Assembly: GCA_015488935.1 (NCBI GenBank)
Contig: WFMU01000021.1
Coordinates: forward strand, 1 to 17,461
Length of the DNA stretch: 17,461 bases
From: Flavobacteriaceae bacterium
GTDB taxonomy: Bacteria; Bacteroidota; Bacteroidia; Flavobacteriales; Flavobacteriaceae
Reading direction: 5' to 3'
Part shown: piece by piece, positions 1 through 8,871 of the stretch
How the letters are laid out: each line of letters opens with the position of its first letter
Numbering within the stretch: the stretch's first letter is position 1
Position numbers and translations under genes: made by a program
The notes under the pieces: model-generated
Seen by the model: only the letters and a program-made list of their open reading frames with translations
What the model was told of the DNA's origin: nothing
Databases searched by the model: none

Positions 1-25
1 CTTTATGACTTTTTTTTGTTTCCAT
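1..25 (-). CDS. Start of a second TonB-like energy transducer gene (partial, runs off left edge)
   Basis: An ATG on the minus strand opens a frame reading METKKSHK before the window ends. This matches the N-terminus of the neighbouring TonB-like protein (MEIKKSPK) at six of eight positions, so the simplest reading is a tandem TonB paralogue. The frame sits behind a terminator hairpin and has a promoter-like sequence of its own, which supports a separate transcript. Only eight codons are visible, so the assignment rests on the shared N-terminal motif and position. The rest of the protein cannot be assessed. Confidence 0.5.
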
Positions 26-44
26 AATAAAGTCTTTGGTACTA

Positions 45-75
45 TAAAGGTACGAATATACGGAGGCGATGTCAA
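45..75 (-). promoter_or_regulatory. Bacteroidota-type promoter for the left-edge gene
   Basis: On the minus strand a -33 element TTG (75-73, inside TTGACA) is followed after 20 bases by TACCTTTA (52-45). This fits the TTG-N19/20-TAnnTTTG pattern of the main sigma factor of this phylum with one mismatch. The ATG at 25 lies 19 bases beyond the -7 element. Confidence 0.5.
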
Positions 76-99
76 GTCTTTTAGCAAATATTTTGACCA

Positions 100-131
100 A
101 AAAAAACTCATCCTATGAGATGAGTTTTTTT
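100..131. terminator. Intrinsic terminator, potentially bidirectional
   Basis: A perfect 13-bp stem (100-112 with 119-131) closes a 6-base loop. The upper stem is ACTCATC/GATGAGT and the outer part is an A-run opposite a T-run, so each strand ends in a U-rich tract. It lies about 30 bases downstream of the TonB-like stop codon on the minus strand and probably ends the long transcript from that side. Confidence 0.8.
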
Positions 132-160
132 GGTAAAATATATTTAAGTTAAACTTGTTG

Positions 161-898
161 TTATTCTTCTACATTAAATAATATAGGTAGATTATAACGT
201 ACATTTACTGGTTTATTACGTTGTCTTCCTGGTTTCATTTTTGGCAATAATTTTATAATACGAATTGCTTCTTTTTGTAACCTTGGATGTGGAGCTCTTG
301 CTCTAATATCGGTAATATTTCCATTCTTATCAATTTTAAATTGTACAGAAATTCTTTTTTTACCAGGAGTTAAACTTAAGTCTTGTGCTAAATCTACATT
401 AAATTTACGGTTAACATGTTTGGTTATTTTTTCTTGCATACACTTTTTAAGTTGTGTATTATTTCCTTTACATCCAGGGTAAACAGGTACATTTTCAATT
501 ACAGAAAACGGCACATCTTCTACAACTTCTTCTTCTTCTTCAACCTCTTCAATTTCATCTTCTTTCACTTCCACATCTACTTCTTCAGTTTCATCAGTTT
601 CTGTAGATTCTAATACTGTTTCTTCAATTTCTTTTTCATCTTCTACTACTTCTATAACCTCTGGTGCTGGTGGTGGAGGTGGTGGAGGTGGTTTTACTTC
701 TTCTATTTTTTGTTGTGTAATTGGTATTTCTTCTTCCAATTCATCCGTTGCAGCTACATCTCCAAGTTTTTCAACTTTATACACAGTTGTCCATTCAATT
801 CCTTGATAAGCAACAAATAAAGAAAATGCTAAACCAAGCAACATCAATATCTTAGTGTAGTTTTCTAGATTAGCTTTGGGGCTTTTTTTAATTTCCAT
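161..898 (-). CDS. Energy transducer TonB-family protein
   Basis: This 245-residue inner-membrane protein should pass proton-motive-force energy from ExbB/ExbD to TonB-dependent outer-membrane receptors. A short cytoplasmic N-terminus is followed by one membrane helix (about residues 16-32). Next comes a periplasmic spacer with an eight-proline run (70-77) and then a very acidic Glu/Asp/Val stretch (about 80-130). The C-terminal TonB domain (about 160-245) includes the typical FKIDKNGNI and AIRIIKLLP segments. Two cysteines (143 and 153) sit in the VPVYPGC...KKC region typical of Bacteroidota TonB proteins. It lies 42 bp downstream of the VanZ-like gene and is followed by a terminator. Which receptors it serves cannot be told. 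The family is certain, but the symbol is left blank because flavobacteria carry many paralogues. Confidence 0.9.
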   Translation of the reverse strand: MEIKKSPKANLENYTKILMLLGLAFSLFVAYQGIEWTTVYKVEKLGDVAATDELEEEIPITQQKIEEVKPPPPPPPPAPEVIEVVEDEKEIEETVLESTETDETEEVDVEVKEDEIEEVEEEEEVVEDVPFSVIENVPVYPGCKGNNTQLKKCMQEKITKHVNRKFNVDLAQDLSLTPGKKRISVQFKIDKNGNITDIRARAPHPRLQKEAIRIIKLLPKMKPGRQRNKPVNVRYNLPILFNVEE

Positions 899-923
899 AT
901 TAATATTGGTTTTAAATCGTTTG

Positions 924-954
924 CTAATGTAATAAATTAATTAGTATTTATCAA
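924..954 (-). promoter_or_regulatory. Possible promoter for the TonB-like gene
   Basis: On the minus strand TTG (954-952) and TACATTAG (931-924) are separated by 20 bases, close to the TTG-N19/20-TAnnTTTG pattern but with one mismatch in the -7 element. It overlaps the 3' end of the VanZ-like gene. If active, it would let the transducer be expressed apart from the upstream genes. Confidence 0.35.
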
Positions 955-1333
955 AATATTTTAGATAGTACTTATAAAAAATACCAAATAGTAGAAGCGC
1001 AAATAGTATGCCAATACTATTTGCAAGAACATCATAAATATCTTTTTGTCTGTTTTTTGTTAACCATCCTTGTAAAAATTCCATTGTAACGCCATACAAA
1101 AATAAGACAATACCAATCCAATTTTTTTTCTTATTATTGCGTAGTGCAAACAGCCAACTGAGGGTTAAACTAAAGTAAGCTGTGGCGTGTAAAATTTTAT
1201 CTAAAAATGAAATATGTATTGGTGTTTTTAGATGTATTGGATTAGATAAGCTTAAATAGGCAATAATTATGGTAATACCAATGGCAATGGTATAACTATT
1301 ATGCTCCAACAAGCTCTTTATACGCTTTTGCAT
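941..1333 (-). CDS. VanZ-like family membrane protein
   Basis: This 130-residue protein has four hydrophobic segments (roughly residues 13-30, 45-65, 70-88 and 103-122). It carries the conserved VanZ-family polar motifs: DKxxHxxxY near residue 45, then ExxQ in EFLQGW, then the D...N..G pattern of [11 protein letters not shown]. The family is named after the teicoplanin-resistance protein VanZ, but most members, including short ones like this, have no proven function, and resistance should not be inferred. The ATG at 1333 lies inside the 3' end of gcvH, so the two frames overlap by 35 bases and are probably translationally coupled. No later ATG would preserve the first membrane segment, which supports this start. 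Confidence 0.85.
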   Translation of the reverse strand: MQKRIKSLLEHNSYTIAIGITIIIAYLSLSNPIHLKTPIHISFLDKILHATAYFSLTLSWLFALRNNKKKNWIGIVLFLYGVTMEFLQGWLTKNRQKDIYDVLANSIGILFALLLFGIFYKYYLKYFDKY

Positions 1334-1679
1334 CTAATAGATTATCGATTTGTGTACTTTCCGAAATTTTAACTTTAATCATCCAGCCATCTCCATAAGG
1401 GTCAGAATTTACAATTTCTGGGTTGTCTTCTAAGCCTTCATTAAATTCAATAATTTCACCAGCAACAGGCATAAATAAATCGGAAACAGTTTTAACAGCT
1501 TCTACACTTCCAAAGATTTCTTCACGCTCTAAATTTTCATCTAAAGTATCTACATCTACATAAACAATATCGCCTAATTCTTTTTGTGCAAAATCGGTAA
1601 TGCCAATGGTAGCAATATCGCCATCAATTTTAATCCACTCGTGGTCTTTTGTATAGTTTAATTCTTCTGGAATGTTCAT
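1299..1679 (-). CDS. gcvH: Glycine cleavage system H protein
   Basis: GcvH is the lipoyl carrier of the glycine cleavage complex. It shuttles the aminomethyl group between the P, T and L proteins in the cytoplasm. At 126 residues it has the normal family length. The start YTKDHEWI, the central GDIVYVD and the lipoyl-attachment segment [14 protein letters not shown] (Lys63 is the expected lipoyl-lysine) are all present, as is the C-terminal [11 protein letters not shown] motif. The ATG follows an A-rich leader only 25 bases after the sprA stop, so it probably sits on the sprA transcript. The gcvP, gcvT and lpd genes are not in this window, which is common in this phylum. Confidence 0.97.
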   Translation of the reverse strand: MNIPEELNYTKDHEWIKIDGDIATIGITDFAQKELGDIVYVDVDTLDENLEREEIFGSVEAVKTVSDLFMPVAGEIIEFNEGLEDNPEIVNSDPYGDGWMIKVKISESTQIDNLLDAKAYKELVGA

Positions 1680-1704
1680 TTTATTCTTATTTTTAAATTA
1701 TTTT

Positions 1705-4700
1705 TTAGTTACCTAAATTGTATCTTATACTAATTCCCGAATTAATAGAGGTTCTTGGAAAAGTAGTTGATATTGCAAATTTAGAGGAATTTTGGTCATA
1801 AAAGAAAGATGCCATTAAATTTTTATTCAAATTATAGTCTGCTGTAAATTTAATAGTCAAAATTCGTTGTCCACCAGTGATTTGGTCTGTTAATGTTTCA
1901 AAAGATCTAATGTGTGTAATATTATCTCTAATTCCAAAATCGGCTTTAAAATTAACATCGCCTTTAAAAATTCTTTTATTTTCGCCTAATTTAATGCGCC
2001 ATTTTACATCTTTAATTTTATATCCAAGACCAACAATATATTCTTTACCATTAATTTCTGTTATGGAGCTATTTGCAAAATTTAAGTTGTAAGATCTATC
2101 TGTTCTAATTTCTCCTCTAAAAGAGAAAGAGTTTTTCATTTTTACATCTAGTTTAATAAGAGGGGAGAACGCTTCTATTAAATTAACACCAGAATAAAGA
2201 GTTTTGTTAATATAATTACCTGCAATATCTGTTTGAGTTGGATTATTTGCATCGTATTGTAAATTACTATTAAAGCCAAGAATAGAATAAGCAGATTGGT
2301 ATTTATGTTCTAAAGTTACCGTTCTAAATCGTTTTTTAAACCATTTTATTTTAGAGAGTCCTTTATAAGAAATACGCCAGTTTGGTAGTGGAATATTTCT
2401 AAAAACACCACGTTTTCCTAATTTTGTATTTTGGGCATTTCTTCCAGAATACGCAGCTAAAAATGCAGGTAATAATACATCTTGATTGGTAACCCCAAAT
2501 CCATTAGTATTTGTTTGTCCAGCAGCAGTTGCTAATCGATTGGCAATTACATTTCGGTTTGTTAAAAAGTTTTCAAATAATTGATTACTATTTGTAAATG
2601 ATGTTCCTAACATAAAGTTACTGATAGCAAAATTACCAATTTCTGTAACTGGTGAATTGTTAAATACTGGATTAAAAACACCATCATTTTCATCAATAAT
2701 ATCAATTTGTTGCGAAAAATCTTTGGTAAATGTTCGGTTTGCTGTAACGTCAATATTTAAGTTTTTGAACGGTTTTACATCAAAATTTAATTCTAGTTTA
2801 TTAAAATGTTTTTTACTGTATGTTTTGTTGTAATATGGGTCTGTACTTGTTCTAGAAACTAACCAGCCACTATTTAATGCTCTGTCTAGAATATCTGTTT
2901 GCTGTCCGAATACAAAACCGAGTGTTGGCGAAATTCCTCCAGAAAAAGCATCTCTACCAATAAAGTCAACATCATAAAAATAACCAGGAATGAGTGTACC
3001 ATTATTTTCGGTATAAGATACGCGAACTTTTTTAACAGAAGTTAATAAATCTACAACACCTAAGACCAATTTTTTTCCAACAGGTAATTTTTTACGATTT
3101 ACTTTACCTATATATCTAGATTTTCTACTTCGATTAATTTTACTTTTAGAAGTGCTTTCTTTTGTTTTAGCCAAAGCTTTTTTCCCTTTATCTTTGGCAT
3201 TTTTTAGACCAGATTTTCCTTTGTTTTCTGCTTTTTTCTTTTCTTTTAATGCTCTTCGCTCTTTTCTAGAAAGCTTTTTCTTTTTAATTTTTTTCCTTTT
3301 TTTTGCAAAAATCTTGTCAACACCAATTTTTTTATAAAATTTATTCATGTTTAAATCTGCATTTAAAGCATGTGTATTTGCATTTTGAATGGTATTTCCA
3401 ACCAAATCTTTTTGTTGTAATGGCACACCTTGCCAATCAAAATCAGCAGTATAGCTATAAGTACTTGTAACAAAATCAAAAATTGGTATTTTATTAATTG
3501 GTATTTTATAGGTAGCATCTAATTTTTGATGGTAGTGGTCTGGTCTTCCAATAGTAAAGAATTTGTCAAAAATTTGACCATTAATAATATCGTTATTAGC
3601 ATCTTTTTCAAACGTATCGTTTATAAACGAGTTTGCTGCCCTAAAGTTAAATTGTAGTGCTTTGGTTAGGTCATACGCGATGCTATAATCCCAATCGAAA
3701 GCATAATTTCTTCGTTCTAGTGTTGGTAGTGGAGGTAAGGTTGTACCAACTACAAGAGGTCTTTGTAATTGCTCATTGTATGCTCTAATAATATTTGAAT
3801 TTACTGAGAATGTTGATGGTAATAAGTTAAAATTGAAATCTTTAATAAGTCTTAAATATTTATTTTTGAATAATTTAGATTTTTTAAAAGGTTCAATACT
3901 TTTTGGTTTAAAGCTATAGTTGTAACTAGCAGAAGCTCTTACGTTTTTATCGTTAAATTTTTCTACATTATAATCTTTGTGAAACATATCGCTATATGCA
4001 AAGGAAACGGATAAATTTTCGATGTCATACATGCGTTTTTTACGTTTCTGATTGGTACGTTCTTTACGAACATTTATCAAGCTAATACTTCTCCTTTTTG
4101 TATAATCGGTTGCATTATCTCTGTTTGGGCTATCGGCATCTGTGGTTTGGCTAAATAACACATCTTGGTATTGCGGATCGTATTTAGGATTTTTAATTTC
4201 TTCCGAAATACTGATGTTTAGTGGAAGTTTAAGTCCTACTTTTTTTGGTAATAATTGTCCTAAATTAATATTAGAAACTACATCGTAGTGCATTGCATCG
4301 TTTTGACTTCTTTCGTTAACTCTTTGGTCTAAAGAGCCAAATCCTTTTGTAGAAATTCCTCCAGATGCAGCAAAATCTGCAAAATCTGCAAGATTTAAAT
4401 TAGCATTTGCAACTGCCGCCCAACCACCTTTATTATCAAAATCTACAACTCGTAATTCGTTAAACCACAATTCTACACTTTGGTCATTTGTACTAATATT
4501 TTTAACACCCAACATCATGGTTTTTACTTTACCGAGTGTTGGATTTCCTTTTACAAAGAGTTTAAATCCATGAATGGCAGGATTGTCAATTGGATAAAGT
4601 ACATTAGCTGGTGCACCATTTCTAAAACGCTCTAATCGCAATTTTCCAAAACTTTCTAAACTTGCTTCGATATTATTTTTCCATATTTGCTCTGCTGTTA

Positions 4701-7700
4701 ATGCGCCAATTTCGGTAATATTTAATGGAACTTCAATTTGATAGTAGTTATCTACAATATCACTTCCTAATCGAACAATTGCAGCGATATCACCATCATT
4801 TGGTGTATTACCAGCAATTCGTTCTGCATGTACAAAAAGTTTTAATTTTTTAAACATACGCATATCAAAAGTAGTATTTTTATATACTGCTCTGGTTTCT
4901 CCAGGTTTAAGCCCTTTTACTTTTAGTGAAATGGATTGTTCGTTTTGTCTTTGTACCGATGTATTACCTCGTAAACGTTCTTGCGTAACTCCAGGAGGCA
5001 TTACATAAGGAATATCTCCAGATACAACAGCACTATTTTCAAATAAATTTACAACACCGACTTCAAAATTTCTATTTTCATCTGGAGTTAAATCTACATT
5101 TGGTGGTATTGGCTCTTTTAATTTTTTGGTATATCTTCTCCAGTTACCTCTTACCAACTCTAATTTTCCAAAACGCAATACTACAGGAAGTTTAAATTTG
5201 GTTAAAAATATTCGCATAAAACGAATGGAGTTAAAACTTGAAATACCGCCAATTGCTACAGCATTAGATTGGATAGGAATACGATATTGGTACCAAGTAG
5301 ATGTTTGTGAACTTCCATTTGCTAAGGTTACAGTGGTAGTTTTAGAATCTACAATATTATTTGTACCAACAATAAAAGCATTCGGATTTATAGGTATTTT
5401 ATATTGAAAATATCCTTCGGCAGTACTCATTGTTTGGTCTCTATTTAAATCTTCTACATCTGGTATTTGTGTGGCTGCGGTAGGATAAGATTCGGTAGAA
5501 TTATTTAATGTTGGTGAGTTGCCTTGTGTTTTATTAAAGTTTTTATAACGTGTAAGTATGGATGCATTGATATTATCTAGATGTGTACTTCTAAAATATT
5601 CATAGTTATCATTGGCAGGATCGTCTAAACCTGCAAAATTAGGAAATCGTGTTTTTTCTGCTGCATCGTTAATACCATCAAAACCTAAATCTTGGTTAGG
5701 TCTTTCGTTATCGTTATCTGTAAATGCATTTATTAATGCTTGTGTTGTTGGTATAGATGAATAATCTGTAACATCAATTCCAGTTGTTTGATTTCCATCG
5801 GCAGGTAAACCATTTTCAAACATTTTTCTACGGTCACGTAAAATATCTTCCGATATATTTCCTAAGTTAAAATACAATTCTCCACCAAAATCATTTGGGT
5901 TTATTGTACTTGGAGCACCTTCTTCTGGAGTTATCGAATAATTTTCGTAGGGATTCATTAGCCAAAATTGGATGTACTCTACATTTGCTTGTTGAAAATC
6001 GGTTGTGGTCAAGGATCGCATAATACCGCCCCAATTATCTTCTGGTTGCTGAACGGCATTGGTATTAAAATTATAAGCACCTCGTTCGTTTGGATAATAG
6101 GCTAAATCTAGGGTTTGGATGATATTAGATTGTGTAATATCAATATCTTCATTCGGAAATAATTCGTCGTAGGTAACACGTCTAGTTTCTGCTCTAGAAA
6201 GTTCATCATCATTTACACTATCTGGTCGTAAACTAGTACCATAAAACAATCTATCAATACTATACCAATTTAATCTAGCACGTTTGTTTCCGTATTTAAG
6301 TTCATCTGAAGGCTCATTAATATCAATAAAATCTAAACTTGCATCGATTTGATTTTCTGGCATACTTGCCATTTTCCACGAGCCTGGTGTATCTATGTTT
6401 AATGGAATTTGTGTGCTTTCAAAATCGTCTAAATACGATGCTGCTTCTCCGTTGAGTTCGATTCCTTTTGGCGAGTTTGGTAATAAATAGGCTGCTTCTG
6501 CTCTAATAGAAAAATTAGAAACGGCATCTGTATCTATGTTTGGTAAATAATTTGTCCATTTGGTTATTTTTGGAACTTCGGTTGTATAGGTTAAATTTAG
6601 TCCAACAATAGAATTGTTTACAGGTTCTGAGCCAAATTGTGCTTTTTGTGTAAATGGTTTTTCGTTTAATTTTAAGAACGTTCCTCCAATGGCAAATTTA
6701 TCGGAAAATTTATGTTGTACATCTATTCCGTAAAAGGTTCTGTTTTGTGTAGAAAAAGCATTGTTACTTTCTACAGATACTTGAATTGGAGCATTAGATG
6801 ATATTAATGATGGATTTATAATTTGTACATTTCCAATTTGGTAATCGACTACATAATCAACACCTTCTACCAAATTTCTACCACCTGTTGTAACTCTTAC
6901 AGAGCCTCTAGGCACATTAAATGCGCCAAGTGGAATTCCGTTTTGTCCTTCTGATTTATAATATCCTTTGATAACATACTTATCTTTAGATTGGAAATTG
7001 TTTTGTGCATCGGATTGTGTTCTATCGTAAAGTTCATTAAATACATAAGCATCATCTGCATTATCTAATTGTGCATCTATATAGTCTCCAAAAGGTTCTA
7101 CTTCTGGAAAAAATACCAATCCTTTTTGCGAATTTACGGTAACACCTTCAATATAATCAAAGAAACCATCGCCGCCAACTTCTGGATTATTTGAAGAATC
7201 TAACCTATCTATGCTTAATAAGTTTAGTAGAGGTTTGTTCGAAATACCTGCTGTTGTTGCATTTTGTAATGTGTTTAATGGTACACCAGTACTATTATCT
7301 TGGTACAAAACTTCCAATCGAAATCCATCTGGATTCATTTGATACGATCGTAAATCATATACATTTTTCATCATTAAATCCCAAGAATGAGATGTGGTAC
7401 TAATAATTTCTGGTCGTAATAATTTTAATACTAAATTGGCTGGTGCAGAAATACCACTGTCGGATAGTTCACCAACTTTAAATACTTGTCCATTTTTAGT
7501 ATATTCGTAGGCTACGGCAAGAACTTCGCTTTCTGCTAAGGCTCTATTTAGCGAAATATATCCGAGTTGTGGTTGTAAAGTAAAGTCTGTACCTAATACT
7601 AATTTACGTGCATTTTCGAGAACAGAATAGTCAGAACCTTGATTAAAATTTGGTCCAATGCTATTAAAAGCAGTACTTACAGAGCCAATATTACGAATAG

Positions 7701-8868
7701 GACCATTTAGTGTTAACAAGGTATTTAAGTTATTGGATTCGTTAGAAGGTCCTTGCCCTGTAAAACCAGTAATACTAGGGTTTGTAACGTAGTTAAAATC
7801 TCCTTCAGCCAAATCGGCAATGGCAACAATATTACGTACATTTTCGGTTTGGGTATTTCTGTTAGTAATCCAAACTTCTACTCTAGTAATATTAACGGAG
7901 CTGTTTATTAACGGAAAATTTTCTAAGGCATTGTTATAGTCATTTCTAAATCGTTGAGCTAAAAAGAAGTGACGGTCTTTATCGTAGTCACTAGCTTTTA
8001 ATTCAAATTCGTGTACTGTTGCGCCACCTTGTGCTGCTACACTTCTGGTTTGTGATTGTTGTTTTGCTGTAACTGCTGTTATTTCTGTTGCTCCAAATTG
8101 TAGTTTGGTTTTAAAACCGAATAAATTTTGCGCACCTTTTATCAAGGAGCTTTGTAGAGGCATACTTACATTACCAGCTTCAATTTTTTGTACAATATCA
8201 TCTTCGGTAGGTGTGTATTCTAGCTTTATTAAATTCTGAAAATCGAAGGTAGATTGTGTATCGTAATTTATGTTTACACCAAGTCGTGTTCCTACTTTTG
8301 CATTGATACTTGCACTTATTTGCTGGTCAAAATCAAAAGAGGTACTTTTTCTTTGTCTTTCGGATAATCTTGGATTTTCTGTTTTTTGGTATAGAACGCC
8401 AAATTTAATTAATATATTTCCTTGTGCGTTTACTTCTATTTCATTAGAGCCAAAAATAGATTCAAAAAATTTAGAATTGATGTAATATTTTGGTAATAAA
8501 TCTTTTTTTGCTTCTTCGCTTCCTTTTTTCTTACCGTCTATTGCACTAGATTTAGATTTGTAGTATGCGATCATATCGCGTTTTAAACGATATTTTTTAT
8601 ACTCTTCGGCGGTCATATAAATTGGACGTTTTACATAATAGTCGCCAATTTTTTCTAAGAAAATATATTTTCCAGTTTCGGCATCGTAAATTACTTCGGA
8701 GCTACTTCCATTTAAAAACAGACCACCATTTTGATTTGCTTTAAATTTATAAGGCAATTTAATGGTGTCTTTTAATGCTGTAGGCTCTGTTTGTGCCAGT
8801 GTATTATATGTTGTAAATAAAAAAACAACAATTAAAAATTTGTATATATGTTTCACTTTTCTTTTCAA
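1705..8868 (-). CDS. sprA: SprA (Sov), outer-membrane translocon of the type 9 secretion system
   Basis: SprA is the giant beta-barrel pore through which T9SS substrates (gliding adhesins, proteases, other CTD-tagged proteins) cross the outer membrane. The reading frame of up to 2387 codons is intact and close to the length of known family members (about 2400-2500). A signal peptide ends at LAQ (residue 26 counted from the TTG at 8868). The rest shows alternating beta-strand character and ends in the terminal strand segment ISIRYNLGN. A very basic segment (residues 1856-1933) interrupts the C-terminal third. No ATG is available at the 5' end. The candidates are TTG at 8868, or GTG at 8856 with a better A-rich context, which would give a 2383-residue protein. 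The gene starts 3 bases after the ruvA stop. Confidence 0.96.
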   Translation of the reverse strand: MKRKVKHIYKFLIVVFLFTTYNTLAQTEPTALKDTIKLPYKFKANQNGGLFLNGSSSEVIYDAETGKYIFLEKIGDYYVKRPIYMTAEEYKKYRLKRDMIAYYKSKSSAIDGKKKGSEEAKKDLLPKYYINSKFFESIFGSNEIEVNAQGNILIKFGVLYQKTENPRLSERQRKSTSFDFDQQISASINAKVGTRLGVNINYDTQSTFDFQNLIKLEYTPTEDDIVQKIEAGNVSMPLQSSLIKGAQNLFGFKTKLQFGATEITAVTAKQQSQTRSVAAQGGATVHEFELKASDYDKDRHFFLAQRFRNDYNNALENFPLINSSVNITRVEVWITNRNTQTENVRNIVAIADLAEGDFNYVTNPSITGFTGQGPSNESNNLNTLLTLNGPIRNIGSVSTAFNSIGPNFNQGSDYSVLENARKLVLGTDFTLQPQLGYISLNRALAESEVLAVAYEYTKNGQVFKVGELSDSGISAPANLVLKLLRPEIISTTSHSWDLMMKNVYDLRSYQMNPDGFRLEVLYQDNSTGVPLNTLQNATTAGISNKPLLNLLSIDRLDSSNNPEVGGDGFFDYIEGVTVNSQKGLVFFPEVEPFGDYIDAQLDNADDAYVFNELYDRTQSDAQNNFQSKDKYVIKGYYKSEGQNGIPLGAFNVPRGSVRVTTGGRNLVEGVDYVVDYQIGNVQIINPSLISSNAPIQVSVESNNAFSTQNRTFYGIDVQHKFSDKFAIGGTFLKLNEKPFTQKAQFGSEPVNNSIVGLNLTYTTEVPKITKWTNYLPNIDTDAVSNFSIRAEAAYLLPNSPKGIELNGEAASYLDDFESTQIPLNIDTPGSWKMASMPENQIDASLDFIDINEPSDELKYGNKRARLNWYSIDRLFYGTSLRPDSVNDDELSRAETRRVTYDELFPNEDIDITQSNIIQTLDLAYYPNERGAYNFNTNAVQQPEDNWGGIMRSLTTTDFQQANVEYIQFWLMNPYENYSITPEEGAPSTINPNDFGGELYFNLGNISEDILRDRRKMFENGLPADGNQTTGIDVTDYSSIPTTQALINAFTDNDNERPNQDLGFDGINDAAEKTRFPNFAGLDDPANDNYEYFRSTHLDNINASILTRYKNFNKTQGNSPTLNNSTESYPTAATQIPDVEDLNRDQTMSTAEGYFQYKIPINPNAFIVGTNNIVDSKTTTVTLANGSSQTSTWYQYRIPIQSNAVAIGGISSFNSIRFMRIFLTKFKLPVVLRFGKLELVRGNWRRYTKKLKEPIPPNVDLTPDENRNFEVGVVNLFENSAVVSGDIPYVMPPGVTQERLRGNTSVQRQNEQSISLKVKGLKPGETRAVYKNTTFDMRMFKKLKLFVHAERIAGNTPNDGDIAAIVRLGSDIVDNYYQIEVPLNITEIGALTAEQIWKNNIEASLESFGKLRLERFRNGAPANVLYPIDNPAIHGFKLFVKGNPTLGKVKTMMLGVKNISTNDQSVELWFNELRVVDFDNKGGWAAVANANLNLADFADFAASGGISTKGFGSLDQRVNERSQNDAMHYDVVSNINLGQLLPKKVGLKLPLNISISEEIKNPKYDPQYQDVLFSQTTDADSPNRDNATDYTKRRSISLINVRKERTNQKRKKRMYDIENLSVSFAYSDMFHKDYNVEKFNDKNVRASASYNYSFKPKSIEPFKKSKLFKNKYLRLIKDFNFNLLPSTFSVNSNIIRAYNEQLQRPLVVGTTLPPLPTLERRNYAFDWDYSIAYDLTKALQFNFRAANSFINDTFEKDANNDIINGQIFDKFFTIGRPDHYHQKLDATYKIPINKIPIFDFVTSTYSYTADFDWQGVPLQQKDLVGNTIQNANTHALNADLNMNKFYKKIGVDKIFAKKRKKIKKKKLSRKERRALKEKKKAENKGKSGLKNAKDKGKKALAKTKESTSKSKINRSRKSRYIGKVNRKKLPVGKKLVLGVVDLLTSVKKVRVSYTENNGTLIPGYFYDVDFIGRDAFSGGISPTLGFVFGQQTDILDRALNSGWLVSRTSTDPYYNKTYSKKHFNKLELNFDVKPFKNLNIDVTANRTFTKDFSQQIDIIDENDGVFNPVFNNSPVTEIGNFAISNFMLGTSFTNSNQLFENFLTNRNVIANRLATAAGQTNTNGFGVTNQDVLLPAFLAAYSGRNAQNTKLGKRGVFRNIPLPNWRISYKGLSKIKWFKKRFRTVTLEHKYQSAYSILGFNSNLQYDANNPTQTDIAGNYINKTLYSGVNLIEAFSPLIKLDVKMKNSFSFRGEIRTDRSYNLNFANSSITEINGKEYIVGLGYKIKDVKWRIKLGENKRIFKGDVNFKADFGIRDNITHIRSFETLTDQITGGQRILTIKFTADYNLNKNLMASFFYDQNSSKFAISTTFPRTSINSGISIRYNLGN
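8854..8868 (-). promoter_or_regulatory. Alternative non-ATG start region of sprA
   Basis: On the minus strand the ruvA stop TAA (8874-8872) is followed by ATT, TTG (8868), AAA AGA AAA, then GTG (8856). Bacteroidota ribosomes favour A-rich leaders with A at -3 and -6 over Shine-Dalgarno pairing. GTG has GAAAAGAAAA in front of it, while TTG has a T-rich leader. I therefore favour GTG, which shortens the signal peptide to 22 residues (MKHIYKF to LAQ). Confidence 0.5.
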
Positions 8869-8871
8869 AAT

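Noticed and set aside
416..613. A Phe-rich plus-strand open frame
   Set aside because: It is the complement of the Glu-rich spacer of the TonB-like gene (GAA/GAG give TTC/CTC-type codons).
941..1333. Reading the VanZ-like gene as an antibiotic resistance gene
   Set aside because: Only the broad family motifs are present. There is no van cluster nearby, and short VanZ-like proteins are widespread in bacteria without resistance.
3152..3337. A Phe/Leu-rich plus-strand open frame
   Set aside because: It is the complement of the Lys-rich SprA segment: AAA/AAG codons read backwards give TTT/CTT. It looks like a hydrophobic protein only by composition.
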